62,827 nucleotides of DNA from Anaerobacillus alkalilacustris (GTDB lineage: Bacteria > Bacillota > Bacilli > Bacillales > Anaerobacillaceae): assembly GCF_001866005.1 (NCBI RefSeq), contig NZ_MLQR01000033.1:1-62827 (forward strand), in the 5' to 3' direction. The position numbers and the translations under genes were made by a program. Under the pieces are notes generated by a model. That model was not told the DNA's origin and searched no databases. It saw only the letters and a program-made list of their open reading frames with translations. Below are positions 1 through 9,427 of this stretch, one piece after another. Position 1 is the first letter of the stretch. Each line of letters opens with the position of its first letter.

Positions 1-29
1 CCGCTAAAGCAGGTGGATTTGGACATAAA

Positions 30-675
30 ATGTCGACGACTAAAGTCGTTTCTTAAGACTGAAGTCCTCTCAAAGTCCAACATGCTTAAGCAAACTAAAA
101 TTTGACTAAACTCATTCTTCAATCCTAAATATGTCGTTCTTTTCTTCATTAAACTGGTTTGCAATATAATTTCTAATTGTTTCTTCATCCACATTTCCTA
201 CTGTGGCACAAAAATAACCTCTTGCCCATAAATGTTGTCCCCAATATTTCTTTTTCAGTTCAGGAAATTGATCCTGGAGTAGCCTAGAGGATCTTCCTTT
301 TAGGTACTGCATAATTTTACTTGGGGCAAGACTTGGTGGACATGATAACAATAAGTGGATGTGATCTTTTCCAACACTTCCTTGTAAAATGGTGATGCCT
401 CTCGCTTCGCATCCTTGCCTGATTAGCTCTCGTGTTCTTATGGCAATCGGACCATATAATACTTTATATCTGTATTTTGTTACCCAGATTACATGATATT
501 TGATATCATAAACTGCATGACTATTCTTTTTATAGCCGTCCATACTTTTCACCTCACAACTTAAGTATGGACATCGAAGTGTAAGGCTAAAAGCGTATAC
601 CGTCTAAAGACGGTGGAGTTAGACCACGCATTTGGAAATTAAAGGTAGGTGGCTATGCCCCTTAAATACAAATCA
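30..675 (-). mobile_element. IS200/IS605-family element carrying only tnpA
   Basis: A single Y1-transposase gene is flanked by short perfect hairpins. On the upstream (high-coordinate) side is ACCGTC-TAAA-GACGGT at 599-614; on the downstream side is ACGAC-TAAA-GTCGT near 37-50. The two hairpins share the same TAAA loop, as expected for the subterminal palindromes that TnpA recognises in this family. No tnpB/accessory gene is visible, so this is an IS200-type solo element. Exact ends cannot be fixed by eye because this family leaves neither inverted repeats nor target duplications; the limits given are approximate. The stretch 640-675 resembles sequences at 5.43, 60.46 and 61.5 kb (see the relic entries). 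Confidence 0.7.
112..543 (-). CDS. tnpA: IS200/IS605 family Y1 transposase TnpA
   Basis: This is a single-strand-specific HUH transposase of about 143 residues, the usual size for the family. The HUH metal-binding motif is visible as His-Ile-His in the segment GKDHIHLLLS. The candidate catalytic tyrosine lies near the C-terminus in IRNYIANQF. I chose the ATG at 543, which follows GAGGTG with 6-nt spacing, over an in-frame GTG nine bases upstream that overlaps that site. The reading frame is complete, so the enzyme may be active. The lack of a companion tnpB makes it an IS200-type element. Confidence 0.9.
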   Translation of the reverse strand: MDGYKKNSHAVYDIKYHVIWVTKYRYKVLYGPIAIRTRELIRQGCEARGITILQGSVGKDHIHLLLSCPPSLAPSKIMQYLKGRSSRLLQDQFPELKKKYWGQHLWARGYFCATVGNVDEETIRNYIANQFNEEKNDIFRIEE

Positions 676-739
676 GTTTGATTAACACGCACATACTAGT
701 TTCATCCTTACTAACAATATTTTCATTTGTAAAAGCAAA

Positions 740-2242
740 TTAACTTTTACGGAAGCTCTTTAAGCCCTCATTTATTTCTTTTGTTTGTTTATAAACCTCT
801 TTATACCATTTATAAAGTTCTTGATACCTTTCAACGTTTTCTAAAATCGGCTCATAAACTTTTTCTTCTGCCGTAAAGTTACTAGCACATTCTTGTAATG
901 AACCGAACCAACCAGCTCCGTAAGCCGCTAACATTGAAGCACCTACTGCTGGGCCTTGCTCGCTAGATAGCTTCACAATTTTGGCATTAAAAACATCTGC
1001 TTGTATTTGTAGCCAAGTCTCATTCTTTGCACCACCACCGATAGAAATGATTGTATCGATTGTCTTGCCACTCTCTCTAAAAATTTCGATCGATTCATTT
1101 AATGAAAACGTAATTCCTTCAATTACTGCTCTTGCAAAATCAATGCGTTTATGAGATGCGTCCATCCCAATAAAGCTTGCGCGAATCGTTGCATCAGCGT
1201 ATGGTGTTCTCTCTCCCACTAAATATGGTGTGAAAAGAAGCCCATTTGCCCCGATTGACACTTCACCAAGTCCCTCTAAAAGAGAATCAAACGCTTCATT
1301 TGGGGCAAATGTATCTTTAAACCAACTTAAACTATAACCTGCCGCTAACGTTACTCCCATCGTGTAAAATGCATTTTCTTGCCCATGGTTAAAGTAATGG
1401 ACTTTGCCAGCAAAATCACGATCTTTTGTTTCTTCATAAGAAAGAACGACACCTGAAGTTCCGATACTACAAAGGGTTTTCCCTTCTGATAAAATAGAAG
1501 ACCCAATTGCACCGCAAGCATTGTCGGCTCCACCAGCAAATACTTTTGTTGTAGTCGCTAATCCTGTTTCAAGAGCAAAGCTTTCAGTAATTTCTCCAAC
1601 AAAATTATGGGATTCAACGAGAGGTGGGCATAATCTTTCATTAATTCCTAGTAATTCACATATTTCTTTACTCCATTGTTTCTCTGCTACATTTAAAAGA
1701 AGTGTACCAGCTGCATCAGAGAACTCACTATGAATTTCATTAGTCATTTTGTAACGTAAATAATCTTTCGGTAACATAAATACAGCAGATTTTTCAAAAA
1801 TTTCAGGTTCATACTGTTTGATCCATAAAAGCTTTGGCAAAGTAAAGCCTTCTAACGCTGGATTTTTTGTTACATGTAATAGTCGCTCTTCACCAACAAT
1901 TTCATAAATTTGCTGGCACTGTTCAGTCGTTCTTGTATCATTCCATAAAATTGCATTTCGTAACACTTTATGATTTTCATCCAATAAAACTAGACCGTGC
2001 ATTTGACCAGAAAAACTAATTCCTTCAATATCCGCTATATTTCCTTCAAAATGATCGACTAACTCCCTTAAGGCTATGGTTGTTTTTTCTACCCACTCGT
2101 TAGGATCTTGTTCACTATAGCCAGATCTTTCTTGAATTAATGGATAAGACTTTGAAACCTCATGACAAACCTTTCCTTCTTGATTCATTAATAATACTTT
2201 TACGCTACTAGTACCTAGGTCAACACCAATAACATACTTCAT
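740..2242 (-). CDS. xylB: xylulokinase
   Basis: XylB phosphorylates D-xylulose with ATP to xylulose 5-phosphate, feeding the pentose phosphate pathway. The protein of about 500 residues has the FGGY-kinase layout: the N-terminal phosphate-binding segment GVDLGTSSVK and the later ATP-site glycines SIGGGAKNETW near residue 405. It lies directly downstream of xylA on the same strand, with a stem-loop between them. The ATG at 2242 is preceded by AAAGGGTGAT; a TTG one codon upstream is the alternative start. No xylose transporter gene is adjacent. Confidence 0.95.
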   Translation of the reverse strand: MKYVIGVDLGTSSVKVLLMNQEGKVCHEVSKSYPLIQERSGYSEQDPNEWVEKTTIALRELVDHFEGNIADIEGISFSGQMHGLVLLDENHKVLRNAILWNDTRTTEQCQQIYEIVGEERLLHVTKNPALEGFTLPKLLWIKQYEPEIFEKSAVFMLPKDYLRYKMTNEIHSEFSDAAGTLLLNVAEKQWSKEICELLGINERLCPPLVESHNFVGEITESFALETGLATTTKVFAGGADNACGAIGSSILSEGKTLCSIGTSGVVLSYEETKDRDFAGKVHYFNHGQENAFYTMGVTLAAGYSLSWFKDTFAPNEAFDSLLEGLGEVSIGANGLLFTPYLVGERTPYADATIRASFIGMDASHKRIDFARAVIEGITFSLNESIEIFRESGKTIDTIISIGGGAKNETWLQIQADVFNAKIVKLSSEQGPAVGASMLAAYGAGWFGSLQECASNFTAEEKVYEPILENVERYQELYKWYKEVYKQTKEINEGLKSFRKS

Positions 2243-2276
2243 CAACGATCACCCTTTATGCATTTTCATCTAAAAA

Positions 2277-2308
2277 ATATGCTGGAAAACACTTATCATC
2301 CAGCATAT
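2277..2308 (-). terminator. Stem-loop with T-run between xylA and xylB
   Basis: A 9-bp perfect stem (ATATGCTGG / CCAGCATAT) is followed on the minus strand by a run of Ts. It lies after the xylA stop and before xylB, so it probably attenuates read-through or protects the xylA message, lowering xylB relative to xylA. The operon assignment is inference. Confidence 0.6.
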
Positions 2309-2336
2309 TTTAAAACATTAATTTTTCAATTACTAA

Positions 2337-3668
2337 TTAAGCGTTAACTGTTGCATATGCTTCAAGAATATATTTGTTTAAAATTGCTTTTAAATACTCT
2401 TGTCTTCCAGACTTATTCTTAATTTCCCCAAGGCTTAATGCATATTTTTCTAACTTATGGAAATTAGCTCTACCTTCAACGATCTCAAGACCAATTCCTT
2501 CAGTGAAAGAGCTATAGCGATCAGCAACAAAGTCTTCTAAAACATTATCTTCAAGTAAACGTTGCGCAACTTTCGTACCAATAGCAAGCGCATCCATTCC
2601 AGCAATATGAGCGTGGAATAAATCTTCTGGATCAAATGAACCTCTTCGTACTTTCGCATCAAAGTTTAATCCACCAGTTCCAAGCCCATCATTTTTAATA
2701 ATTTCATACATCGCTAATGTAGTAGAGTAAAGATCTGTCGGGAATTCATCTGTATCCCAACCAAGCAGCGTGTCACCTTGGTTTGCGTCAACTGAACCTA
2801 ACATACCGTTAATACGTGCAACATGTAATTCGTGCTCAAACGTATGGCCAGCAAGTGTTGCATGGTTTGCTTCAATATTAAATTTGAAAGTATCTTTTAA
2901 ACCATATTGTTGTAGGAATGCTAAACCTGTAGCAACATCAAAGTCGTATTGGTGTTTTGTTGGCTCTTTTGGTTTAGGTTCAATTAAGAATTGTGCATCA
3001 AATCCAATTTCTTTTGCATAGTCTTTTGCCATATGGAAGAAACGTGCAAGATTATCTAACTCAAGCTTCATGTTTGTGTTTAATAACGTTTCATAACCTT
3101 CACGACCACCCCAGAACACGTAGTTTTCTGCACCTAGTTCTTTACCTACTTCTAAACCTTTCTTTACTTTCGCTGCAGCATAAGCAAATACATCTGCGTT
3201 TGGAGCTGTTGCTGCACCGTGCAGCCATCGTGGGTGAGAGAACATATTTGCAGTATTCCATAATAATTTCGTTTTGCTAGTTTTCATGTAATCTTTAATC
3301 ATCGGAACAATAATATCTAAATTTTTGAATGTTTCACTTAATGAATCAGACTCAGGAGCAACATCAAAGTCATGGAAGCAGAAATAGGGAATGTCTAACT
3401 TTTCAAAAAACTCAAATGAAGCTTCGACACGAGCTTTCGCTAAATCTATACCGGATAAATGGTTGTATGAGCGTACCATTGTTCCTTGACCAAATGGATC
3501 TGTACCTTCTCCAGTTAAAGTGTGCCAGTACGAAACTGCAAATCGCATGAAATCTTCCATTCTCTTACCATTGATCATTTCTTCTGGATTATAATATTTA
3601 AATGCAAAAGGGTTAGTTGAATTAGGCCCTTCGAATTTTACTTTGTTTACGTTTTCAAAATAACTCAT
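2337..3668 (-). CDS. xylA: xylose isomerase
   Basis: XylA interconverts D-xylose and D-xylulose in the cytoplasm. The protein of 443 residues matches the long (class II) bacterial enzymes. Metal and substrate segments are visible, such as FHDFDVAPE with the catalytic-type histidine, [17 protein letters not shown], and the metal ligands in [13 protein letters not shown] chose the ATG at 3668, which lies 8 nt after GGAGG. An upstream in-frame TTG (3683) overlaps this ribosome binding site and is unlikely to be used. It is first in xylAB and is divergent from xylR, with a xylO operator in the gap. Confidence 0.97.
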   Translation of the reverse strand: MSYFENVNKVKFEGPNSTNPFAFKYYNPEEMINGKRMEDFMRFAVSYWHTLTGEGTDPFGQGTMVRSYNHLSGIDLAKARVEASFEFFEKLDIPYFCFHDFDVAPESDSLSETFKNLDIIVPMIKDYMKTSKTKLLWNTANMFSHPRWLHGAATAPNADVFAYAAAKVKKGLEVGKELGAENYVFWGGREGYETLLNTNMKLELDNLARFFHMAKDYAKEIGFDAQFLIEPKPKEPTKHQYDFDVATGLAFLQQYGLKDTFKFNIEANHATLAGHTFEHELHVARINGMLGSVDANQGDTLLGWDTDEFPTDLYSTTLAMYEIIKNDGLGTGGLNFDAKVRRGSFDPEDLFHAHIAGMDALAIGTKVAQRLLEDNVLEDFVADRYSSFTEGIGLEIVEGRANFHKLEKYALSLGEIKNKSGRQEYLKAILNKYILEAYATVNA

Positions 3669-3931
3669 TTTATATACCTCCAATTATTTATTTCTATTAC
3701 ATTCATCTTTATAATAACTGTTAATCACGACAAACTCTTTTGACTTTATCAATGCATTCATAGCAAAAAACCACGGATATTCAAGTTATTTCATCAATCG
3801 AACTAACTAATCGAAATAATTCTCACATAGACTTCTATTTGTCTTATGAGTAAGTCTACTATTAAACTGTCCCCCTTCACCTCTCTTTCATATATTAAAT
3901 ACTTCTCGATAATCACATTTTATTACATTCA

Positions 3932-3960
3932 ACTTAGTTTGTCTATCGAATAAACTAAGT
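3932..3960. promoter_or_regulatory. xylO operator for XylR
   Basis: A perfect inverted repeat with 9-bp arms (ACTTAGTTT ... AAACTAAGT) and an 11-bp centre matches the classic Bacillus xylO half-sites TTAGTTT/AAACTAA. It lies in the 381-bp gap between divergent xylA and xylR, closer to xylR, and so could control both. The rest of the gap is AT-rich with no gene. No convincing cre was found upstream of xylA here. Confidence 0.9.
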
Positions 3961-4049
3961 TTTGTTTTTTTATCTATTTATGATATAACTAGTTATATAG
4001 TTTATATGATCATTTTTTACTAAATGGATGATGTGGGGAGAATTAAAAA

Positions 4050-5219
4050 ATGTCTTGGAATCAACAATTAGTTAAAGTTAACAATAAATCACTTATTTTA
4101 AATACGATAAAGGATCAAGGACCATTGTCACGAGCCGACCTATCCCAACGATTAGGATTAACCAAAGGTACGGTCTCTTCATTAGTCAGCGAATTATTAC
4201 ACGAACATTTATGTTATGAGACTGGCCCAGGGGAATCAAGTGGCGGGCGTCGACCTGTGATGGTTTCATTTAACCAAACTTCCGGATATTCTATTGGCAT
4301 CGATTTAGGTGTCAATTATATCTTGGGGATTATCACAGATTTGAACGGTACTATTATTGACAAAACAACTACGCATTTTCAAAAAACTACTTATTCGAAT
4401 ACAGTATTAGCTATCAAAAATATTATTAGAAATTTATTCTTAAACACCCCAGATAGTCACTATGGTGTAGTAGGAATCGGGATCGGAATACCTGGTATTA
4501 TTAATAATCAAGGGAGAATTTTGCTGACACCTAACTTAGATTGGGAGTACGGTAACCTTCTAGAGGAAATTCAACAAGAGTTTCAGTTACCTGTTATTAT
4601 TGAGAATGAGGCAAATGCAGGGGCATACGGTGAAAAATTCTTTGGTGCAGGTCGAAATTATGAAAACCTAATTTATGTTAGTGCAGGAATCGGGATTGGA
4701 GTAGGTATGATTTTTAATAATAAGCTATACAAAGGTACGAATGGTTTCTCAGGAGAAATGGGACATATGATTATTCAAACAGATGGGAGAGAATGTAGTT
4801 GCGGAAGCAATGGTTGCTGGGAGCTCTATGCATCTGAAAAGGCTCTACTTGAAGAAGCTAACCATATTCTTAAAGATGAACAGCCATTCAACTTAGAAGC
4901 ACTTATTGAACTTGCAAGATCGAATAAAGAAATAGCTAGCCTATTTAAACAAGTTGGTTATTATTTAGGAGTGGGAATCAACAATATCATTAACACGTTT
5001 AATCCAGAACAAATCATTATTGGAAATCGCCTAGCAATGGCTAAAGATTTGTTAGACGAACCAATGAAAAAAGTAATTAAAAATAACACCTTAAAACAAC
5101 ATCAAGAAAATTTAAAAATCACTTTTTCAAATTTAACAATTTATTCAGCAGCTCTAGGTGTTTCAGCATATGCTACTGAAAATTTTTTAAAGTCAGATTT
5201 AGCTAGATATAAGGATTAG
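4050..5219 (+). CDS. xylR: xylose-responsive ROK family repressor XylR
   Basis: This is a DNA-binding repressor released by xylose. The 389-residue protein has an N-terminal winged-helix segment (LSRADLSQRLGLTKGTVSSL, residues about 24-43) followed by a ROK sugar-kinase-like domain. The ROK signature CSCGSNGCWE (about 249-258), which binds zinc in this family, is intact. It is divergent from xylA and faces a perfect xylO site. The start ATG follows GGGGAG. Function is well supported by family, operator and neighbours together. Confidence 0.95.
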   Translation: MSWNQQLVKVNNKSLILNTIKDQGPLSRADLSQRLGLTKGTVSSLVSELLHEHLCYETGPGESSGGRRPVMVSFNQTSGYSIGIDLGVNYILGIITDLNGTIIDKTTTHFQKTTYSNTVLAIKNIIRNLFLNTPDSHYGVVGIGIGIPGIINNQGRILLTPNLDWEYGNLLEEIQQEFQLPVIIENEANAGAYGEKFFGAGRNYENLIYVSAGIGIGVGMIFNNKLYKGTNGFSGEMGHMIIQTDGRECSCGSNGCWELYASEKALLEEANHILKDEQPFNLEALIELARSNKEIASLFKQVGYYLGVGINNIINTFNPEQIIIGNRLAMAKDLLDEPMKKVIKNNTLKQHQENLKITFSNLTIYSAALGVSAYATENFLKSDLARYKD

Positions 5220-5339
5220 TTGAACCTGAGAAAACAAAAAACTAATTATAAACAGTGCGATTGCTAAACATAACGGAGTTCAGTTTACAGGTGCAAAACT
5301 TGTTTTGACTCTAATTTTACACTCAAAATTTTAGAGAAC

Positions 5340-5458
5340 TCGTTCTAGCTTCGCTAGAACATCGGAAATTCTGATGGAGTCTCAACTCCACCTATGGAAG
5401 TTCCCACCTACGCTACGCTTAGAGGTGGGGGTCTATACCCTTAAGTACAAAACAATTT
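5340..5458. repeat. IS200/IS605-type palindromic end relic without a gene
   Basis: Three consecutive hairpins are seen: GTTCTAGC-TTC-GCTAGAAC (5342-5360), TGGAGT-CTCA-ACTCCA (5374-5389), and CCCACCT ... AGGTGGG around 5404-5430. The block ends with a segment reading AGAGGTGGGGGTCTATACCC then TTAAGTAC. This resembles the end of the tnpA element at 640-675 and the relics at 60.46 and 61.5 kb. No transposase is present. This looks like a non-autonomous palindrome-associated element mobilised in the past by TnpA; that mechanism is inference. Confidence 0.55.
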
Positions 5459-5469
5459 GATCAATATAT

Positions 5470-5696
5470 AAGAAAAGCGTAAGGCGCCTTGATCACGGGC
5501 TTTGCTCCTGTGCCACTCCGTTTGCTCAAGAGCAATTGTTTTTCGTGCGACGAGTAACCGCAGGAGCAAAGCTGCATGAAGCTATTCAGAGACGTTATTC
5601 ATGTAGTTATTGAAGTCAGTAGCTTTACTGAAGTGACCGAGCTCGTAGGCTGCTTGCGCTAGACAGTTTCCAAGTTAGAAATTTATAAATTCTGAT
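5470..5696. repeat. Dispersed intergenic repeat, copy 1 (long)
   Basis: It begins AGAAAAGCGTAAGGCGCC and ends with a block reading GAAGTGACCGAGCTCGTAGG ... CTTGCGCTAGACAG ... TTTATAAATTCTGAT. The 3' block is nearly identical to a copy at 37750-37904, and a fragment occurs at 17896-17950. The start and end contain roughly complementary motifs (GCGTAAGGCGCC versus a GC-rich CTTGCGCT), so it may fold on itself. The middle differs between copies. It has no coding capacity and is richer in GC than its surroundings, like a MITE or REP-like element. Confidence 0.7.
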
Positions 5697-5705
5697 ACTG
5701 TAAGA

Positions 5706-5729
5706 AAAGGATGGCATTTGCCATCCTTT
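5706..5729. terminator. Palindromic stem-loop downstream of xylR
   Basis: An 11-bp stem (AAAGGATGGCA / TGCCATCCTTT) with a 2-nt loop lies after xylR and the dispersed repeat. It lacks a clear T-run, so its role as a terminator is uncertain. The following 5755-5945 stretch has no gene; it contains imperfect repeats of CTATCGGACATGAGG and AGTCCGATAG type, which look like another degenerate intergenic repeat. Confidence 0.45.
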
Positions 5730-6179
5730 GGACATTTATAGAGTTTCATAGTTATTGCTTTTCTAACGGACTCAGTAGACCTTATTTTACCGATTTGAGC
5801 AAATTTTTGGAGCTATCGGACATGAGGTACGTTATTTCATGAAAATCTGCTATGTTTGGTGCTAAATTTAGTAGATAACGAACCTGGTGTCCGTTACCCA
5901 TTTTAAAATACCCCTTTGTTCACAAATAACGGCTCTCTAGTCCGATAGAGTTAATATTAAGCAACATCGCCTATTACACTAAAGCTCTTCGTTTGTTGAA
6001 TAAGTTGCATATCTATGTTTTCGTCCATTACATTAGTCATAAAAGATAAAATTTTCGGTTTGTTCATCGGAAACACTGGTTGCCATTCGCTTTTGCCGGT
6101 TTTCTTTCTCTTTATGCGCGATAACACCTCTCTTATGCGCGTTTCTCTTTTTCTACGTAATACAACCAAAACAGCGTCT

Positions 6180-7079
6180 TTACTTACTACGATAATCCTT
6201 AATATACTGTTGAAAGTCCCATTCTTTCAAAAACTCCTGCGCCGACTTCCTTCCCAATTCTACTAAGTGAAGTTTTTGTTTTTTTGAAATTCGAAAATCT
6301 GTTGCACCAACTTCAATTTTTGAAATAAAAACGGTTCTAACCGCACCATCCTTCTCAATATACTGTTTATCATGAGCCTCAAGCATCGTACGGATGATTG
6401 CTAAAGCTTTTGTCACCGGTCCTCTAATTTTGGTCTTTTCATTCAATAATTTAGGCCCAGACAATCGATAACCAATCGTTGGCCAACGTGGTATTCCTTC
6501 TACATCAAAAATCCAAATTGGATAATTGCTAAGAAGCCCACCATCAACAATCGTATAACCTTTTATTTGATCTGGTACAAAAAAGAACGGGATTGAACTA
6601 CTCATCTTTACAGCTTTGGAAATCGGAAAAGTGTCTGGATCTATTCCATAAAACGGGAGATCGTCAGGTAAGATCGTCATTCTGTTCCTAGAAATATCCG
6701 CAATGACAATTTTCAGCTTACCTTCAGGCAAATCACCAAATGTTGTTTTTCCTTTCTTTTTTAACACTTGTTCCATCCATTTTTCCAAAACCGTTAACTT
6801 ATATATCCCATTTTTGAATGTTAAACTTATCATTGGACCAACTAGTGGGATTTTACTAAGCCATGTTTTTTGTTCAATCTCTTCGAATGGAAAATCGATC
6901 ATTAAGTCTTTTATTTCTGAAGAACTATACCCCACTGCTAGTAAAGCTGCTACGATTGAGCCAGCTGAAGTTCCTGCAAGCCGTTCCCATTTGTAACCCG
7001 CTTCTTCAAATACAGAAATTGCACCTATATGAGCTAGACCTTTAATCCCACCACCTTCAAAGACACCGTCAACTTTCAT
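6180..7079 (-). CDS. patatin-like phospholipase family protein
   Basis: This is a probable cytoplasmic or membrane-associated lipid acyl hydrolase. The 299-residue protein carries the full patatin signature: the oxyanion-hole glycines GGGIKG (about 9-14), the nucleophile elbow GTSAG (about 37-41, Ser39) and the dyad aspartate in VDGGLLSNYP (Asp about 180). No signal peptide is visible. It stands alone between the GH36 gene terminator and a repeat-rich gap. The ATG follows GGGAGATGG. The physiological substrate is unknown. Confidence 0.9.
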   Translation of the reverse strand: MKVDGVFEGGGIKGLAHIGAISVFEEAGYKWERLAGTSAGSIVAALLAVGYSSSEIKDLMIDFPFEEIEQKTWLSKIPLVGPMISLTFKNGIYKLTVLEKWMEQVLKKKGKTTFGDLPEGKLKIVIADISRNRMTILPDDLPFYGIDPDTFPISKAVKMSSSIPFFFVPDQIKGYTIVDGGLLSNYPIWIFDVEGIPRWPTIGYRLSGPKLLNEKTKIRGPVTKALAIIRTMLEAHDKQYIEKDGAVRTVFISKIEVGATDFRISKKQKLHLVELGRKSAQEFLKEWDFQQYIKDYRSK

Positions 7080-7175
7080 GAGGCCATCTCCCTTCTACTT
7101 TATTTTACATTTTATTAAGTAAAGAGGATGTACTATACCTGACAGTTAGGTAGTATGGTAAAAATATACCGAAAT

Positions 7176-7209
7176 AGAGCCAACATTGCTAATCTACAAT
7201 GTTGGCTCT
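7176..7209 (-). terminator. Rho-independent-type terminator after the alpha-galactosidase gene
   Basis: A perfect 13-bp stem (AGAGCCAACATTG / CAATGTTGGCTCT) with an 8-nt loop lies 11 bp beyond the stop of the GH36 gene. It closes the msmEFG-alpha-galactosidase unit. The T-run is short. Confidence 0.75.
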
Positions 7210-7220
7210 ATAATTAACTG

Positions 7221-9410
7221 TTATTCAGCATACAATCTCCACATGACGCTTTGGAAATCACCTTGTCTATAAGGAATGTTTATACCTACATTCATTAATT
7301 CATCACCAAAGTATGACTCTCCAAGTTCAACGACTGTATATTTTTTGTTTGGATCTAACCCTTTAAGCTTCACCGTTATAAACGGCATGTTTGCTTCGTC
7401 TAATACTTTGAAATGTGCAAATACAGCTTTGTTTTTATCGTCGGAAACAAATGTCCAAGCTGTTTCGTTCCCTTCAAACGGACTAGTAATTCGATAAAAA
7501 TCACCATATTGGATAACCGGACGAATTTCTTTATAGAGATTCACTTGATCTTTCACGATTTCTTGTTCTTCTTCTGTAAGCTTTGTTAGATCAAGTTCAT
7601 ATCCTAAGTTTCCTGACATCGCTACATGCCCTCGGATATCCAACGATGTAATACGTTGCACTTGATGGTTAGGAACAGCAGATACATGGGAAGCCATTGA
7701 ACTGATCGGGTACACCAAACTTGTTCCGTATTGAATTTTCAAACGAGAAATGGCATCGGTATTATCACTCGTCCATGTTTGCGGCATATAATACAACATT
7801 CCTGGATCAAAACGACCACCACCACCTGAACAACTTTCAAATAATATATGTGGGAATTTCGTTATTAGCTCTTCCATTACTTGATACACACCAAGCATAA
7901 AACGGTGAGCTACTTCTCTTTGTCTTTCTGGTGGTAAAGCTGCTGATCCTGCCTCAGTCATATGGCGATTCATATCCCACTTCACATATGTGATTGGCGC
8001 ATTTGAAAGAATTTCTGTCATCATCGCAACAATTTCATCACAAACTTCTTTTCTTGAGAAGTCTAAGATTAACTGATTTCTTCCTTCTGAAAGTTTTCGG
8101 TTTGGTACATGGATGCACCAATCAGGGTGTTTTTTGAACAGTTCACTTTTTTCAGAAACCATTTCTGGTTCAAACCATAGACCAAACTCCATATTTGTCT
8201 TTGTAATATCTGATGCAAGTGATTCTAATCCATTTGGAAGCTTGTTTTTATCGACAAACCAATCCCCTAGTGACGTATGATCATCGTCACGTTTACCGAA
8301 CCATCCATCATCTAAAACAAATAGTTCCATTCCAAGGTCCTTACCTTTTTTAGCAATGTCTTTAATTTTTTCTTCATTAAAATCAAAATAAGTTGCTTCC
8401 CAATTATTAATTAAGATTGGACGTTCTTTTTCTTTAAATTCACCACGACATAAACACTCACGGTATAGCTTATGGAAGGTTCTAGACATATCCCCTAATC
8501 CATTTGAAGAATATACCATGACAACTTCTGGTGCTTGGAACGATTGACCTGGCTCTAGAAGCCATGAAAAATCAAATGGGTTAATTCCTACAGTTACACG
8601 AGAAGTAAAGATTTGATCTACTTCTACAGATGCTAGGAAATTTCCGCTGTATACAAAGTTAAATCCATATGCATCACCATAATCTTCATTTGTTTCTTTT
8701 CGAACTAATGCCATAAACGGATTTTGTTGGTGACTACTCGTTCCTCGACGGCTTTCAATCGATTGAACCCCATTTCGAAGTCTTGTTCTTTCAATATGTC
8801 TTTCTCTTACATGAGCTCCGTAGAGAGTTATTAAATCATACTCGGAGTCTTGAAAATCGACATTCATACTAGAAACTTTTAAAAGCTTTAAATCTTGATC
8901 GCCACCATTTTCAAGACGTACAGAGCGTGTGATAACATCATAATTATGAAAAGTAGTATAGGCTAAGACAACTTTTAAGCCAATTAATTGATCTTCTAGA
9001 ACAATTTCTAACGTGTCAGCCTCATCATCACTAGCAACATAAGTTGCTGGTAGGCCCTCTAATTTCGGTTTTCCTTTTATGATATTGTGTGATACGTAAC
9101 GAAGATCTGTTACTGTGCTACCATTTTTCAATTGAATTTGATAAGCAGGTGAACGAAAATCAGTATTTCCGTAACCTGGATACTCTTGTGGAAGGGTATC
9201 TAGAGAAAATGTTCTGTCAGTAGCTGGTGCAGGATTTGCTGAGAAACCACGATCTAAAAATCTAACTTTATTTGCATGGTTATATTCTTTAATTTTTTTA
9301 CCCCAATATTGATGAACTAAATAACCTTCGCCTAATACTTTCATAATATAACTAGTATTTTTTGCTGTTAAATGAAATGTTTTTGTTTGTGTATCGAAAT
9401 TTATAGCCAT
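7221..9410 (-). CDS. GH36 alpha-galactosidase
   Basis: It hydrolyses terminal alpha-1,6-galactose from melibiose, raffinose or stachyose in the cytoplasm. At 729 residues it is the size of known Bacillus/Geobacillus GH36 enzymes (AgaN/RafA type). The catalytic nucleophile Asp lies in VKWDMNRHM (about residue 475) and the acid/base Asp in TSDNTDAISR (about 545). The substrate-recognition segment SCSGGGGRFDPGM is intact. No signal peptide is seen. I chose the ATG at 9410, 7 nt after GGAGG; the in-frame GTG upstream overlaps that site. It follows the ABC permeases by 17 bp, so it is probably cotranscribed. Confidence 0.95.
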   Translation of the reverse strand: MAINFDTQTKTFHLTAKNTSYIMKVLGEGYLVHQYWGKKIKEYNHANKVRFLDRGFSANPAPATDRTFSLDTLPQEYPGYGNTDFRSPAYQIQLKNGSTVTDLRYVSHNIIKGKPKLEGLPATYVASDDEADTLEIVLEDQLIGLKVVLAYTTFHNYDVITRSVRLENGGDQDLKLLKVSSMNVDFQDSEYDLITLYGAHVRERHIERTRLRNGVQSIESRRGTSSHQQNPFMALVRKETNEDYGDAYGFNFVYSGNFLASVEVDQIFTSRVTVGINPFDFSWLLEPGQSFQAPEVVMVYSSNGLGDMSRTFHKLYRECLCRGEFKEKERPILINNWEATYFDFNEEKIKDIAKKGKDLGMELFVLDDGWFGKRDDDHTSLGDWFVDKNKLPNGLESLASDITKTNMEFGLWFEPEMVSEKSELFKKHPDWCIHVPNRKLSEGRNQLILDFSRKEVCDEIVAMMTEILSNAPITYVKWDMNRHMTEAGSAALPPERQREVAHRFMLGVYQVMEELITKFPHILFESCSGGGGRFDPGMLYYMPQTWTSDNTDAISRLKIQYGTSLVYPISSMASHVSAVPNHQVQRITSLDIRGHVAMSGNLGYELDLTKLTEEEQEIVKDQVNLYKEIRPVIQYGDFYRITSPFEGNETAWTFVSDDKNKAVFAHFKVLDEANMPFITVKLKGLDPNKKYTVVELGESYFGDELMNVGINIPYRQGDFQSVMWRLYAE

Positions 9411-9427
9411 AATATCCTCCACTTTTA

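Noticed and set aside
3669..3683. TTG start five codons upstream for xylA
   Set aside because: It overlaps the GGAGG ribosome binding site that clearly serves the ATG at 3668.
5957..6169. 70-codon minus-strand ORF rich in Lys/Arg downstream of the patatin gene
   Set aside because: It has no convincing ribosome site or recognisable domain, its codon use is poor, and it overlaps a repeat-like region on both strands.
9411..9422. GTG start for the GH36 gene
   Set aside because: It overlaps the GGAGG site used by the ATG at 9410.
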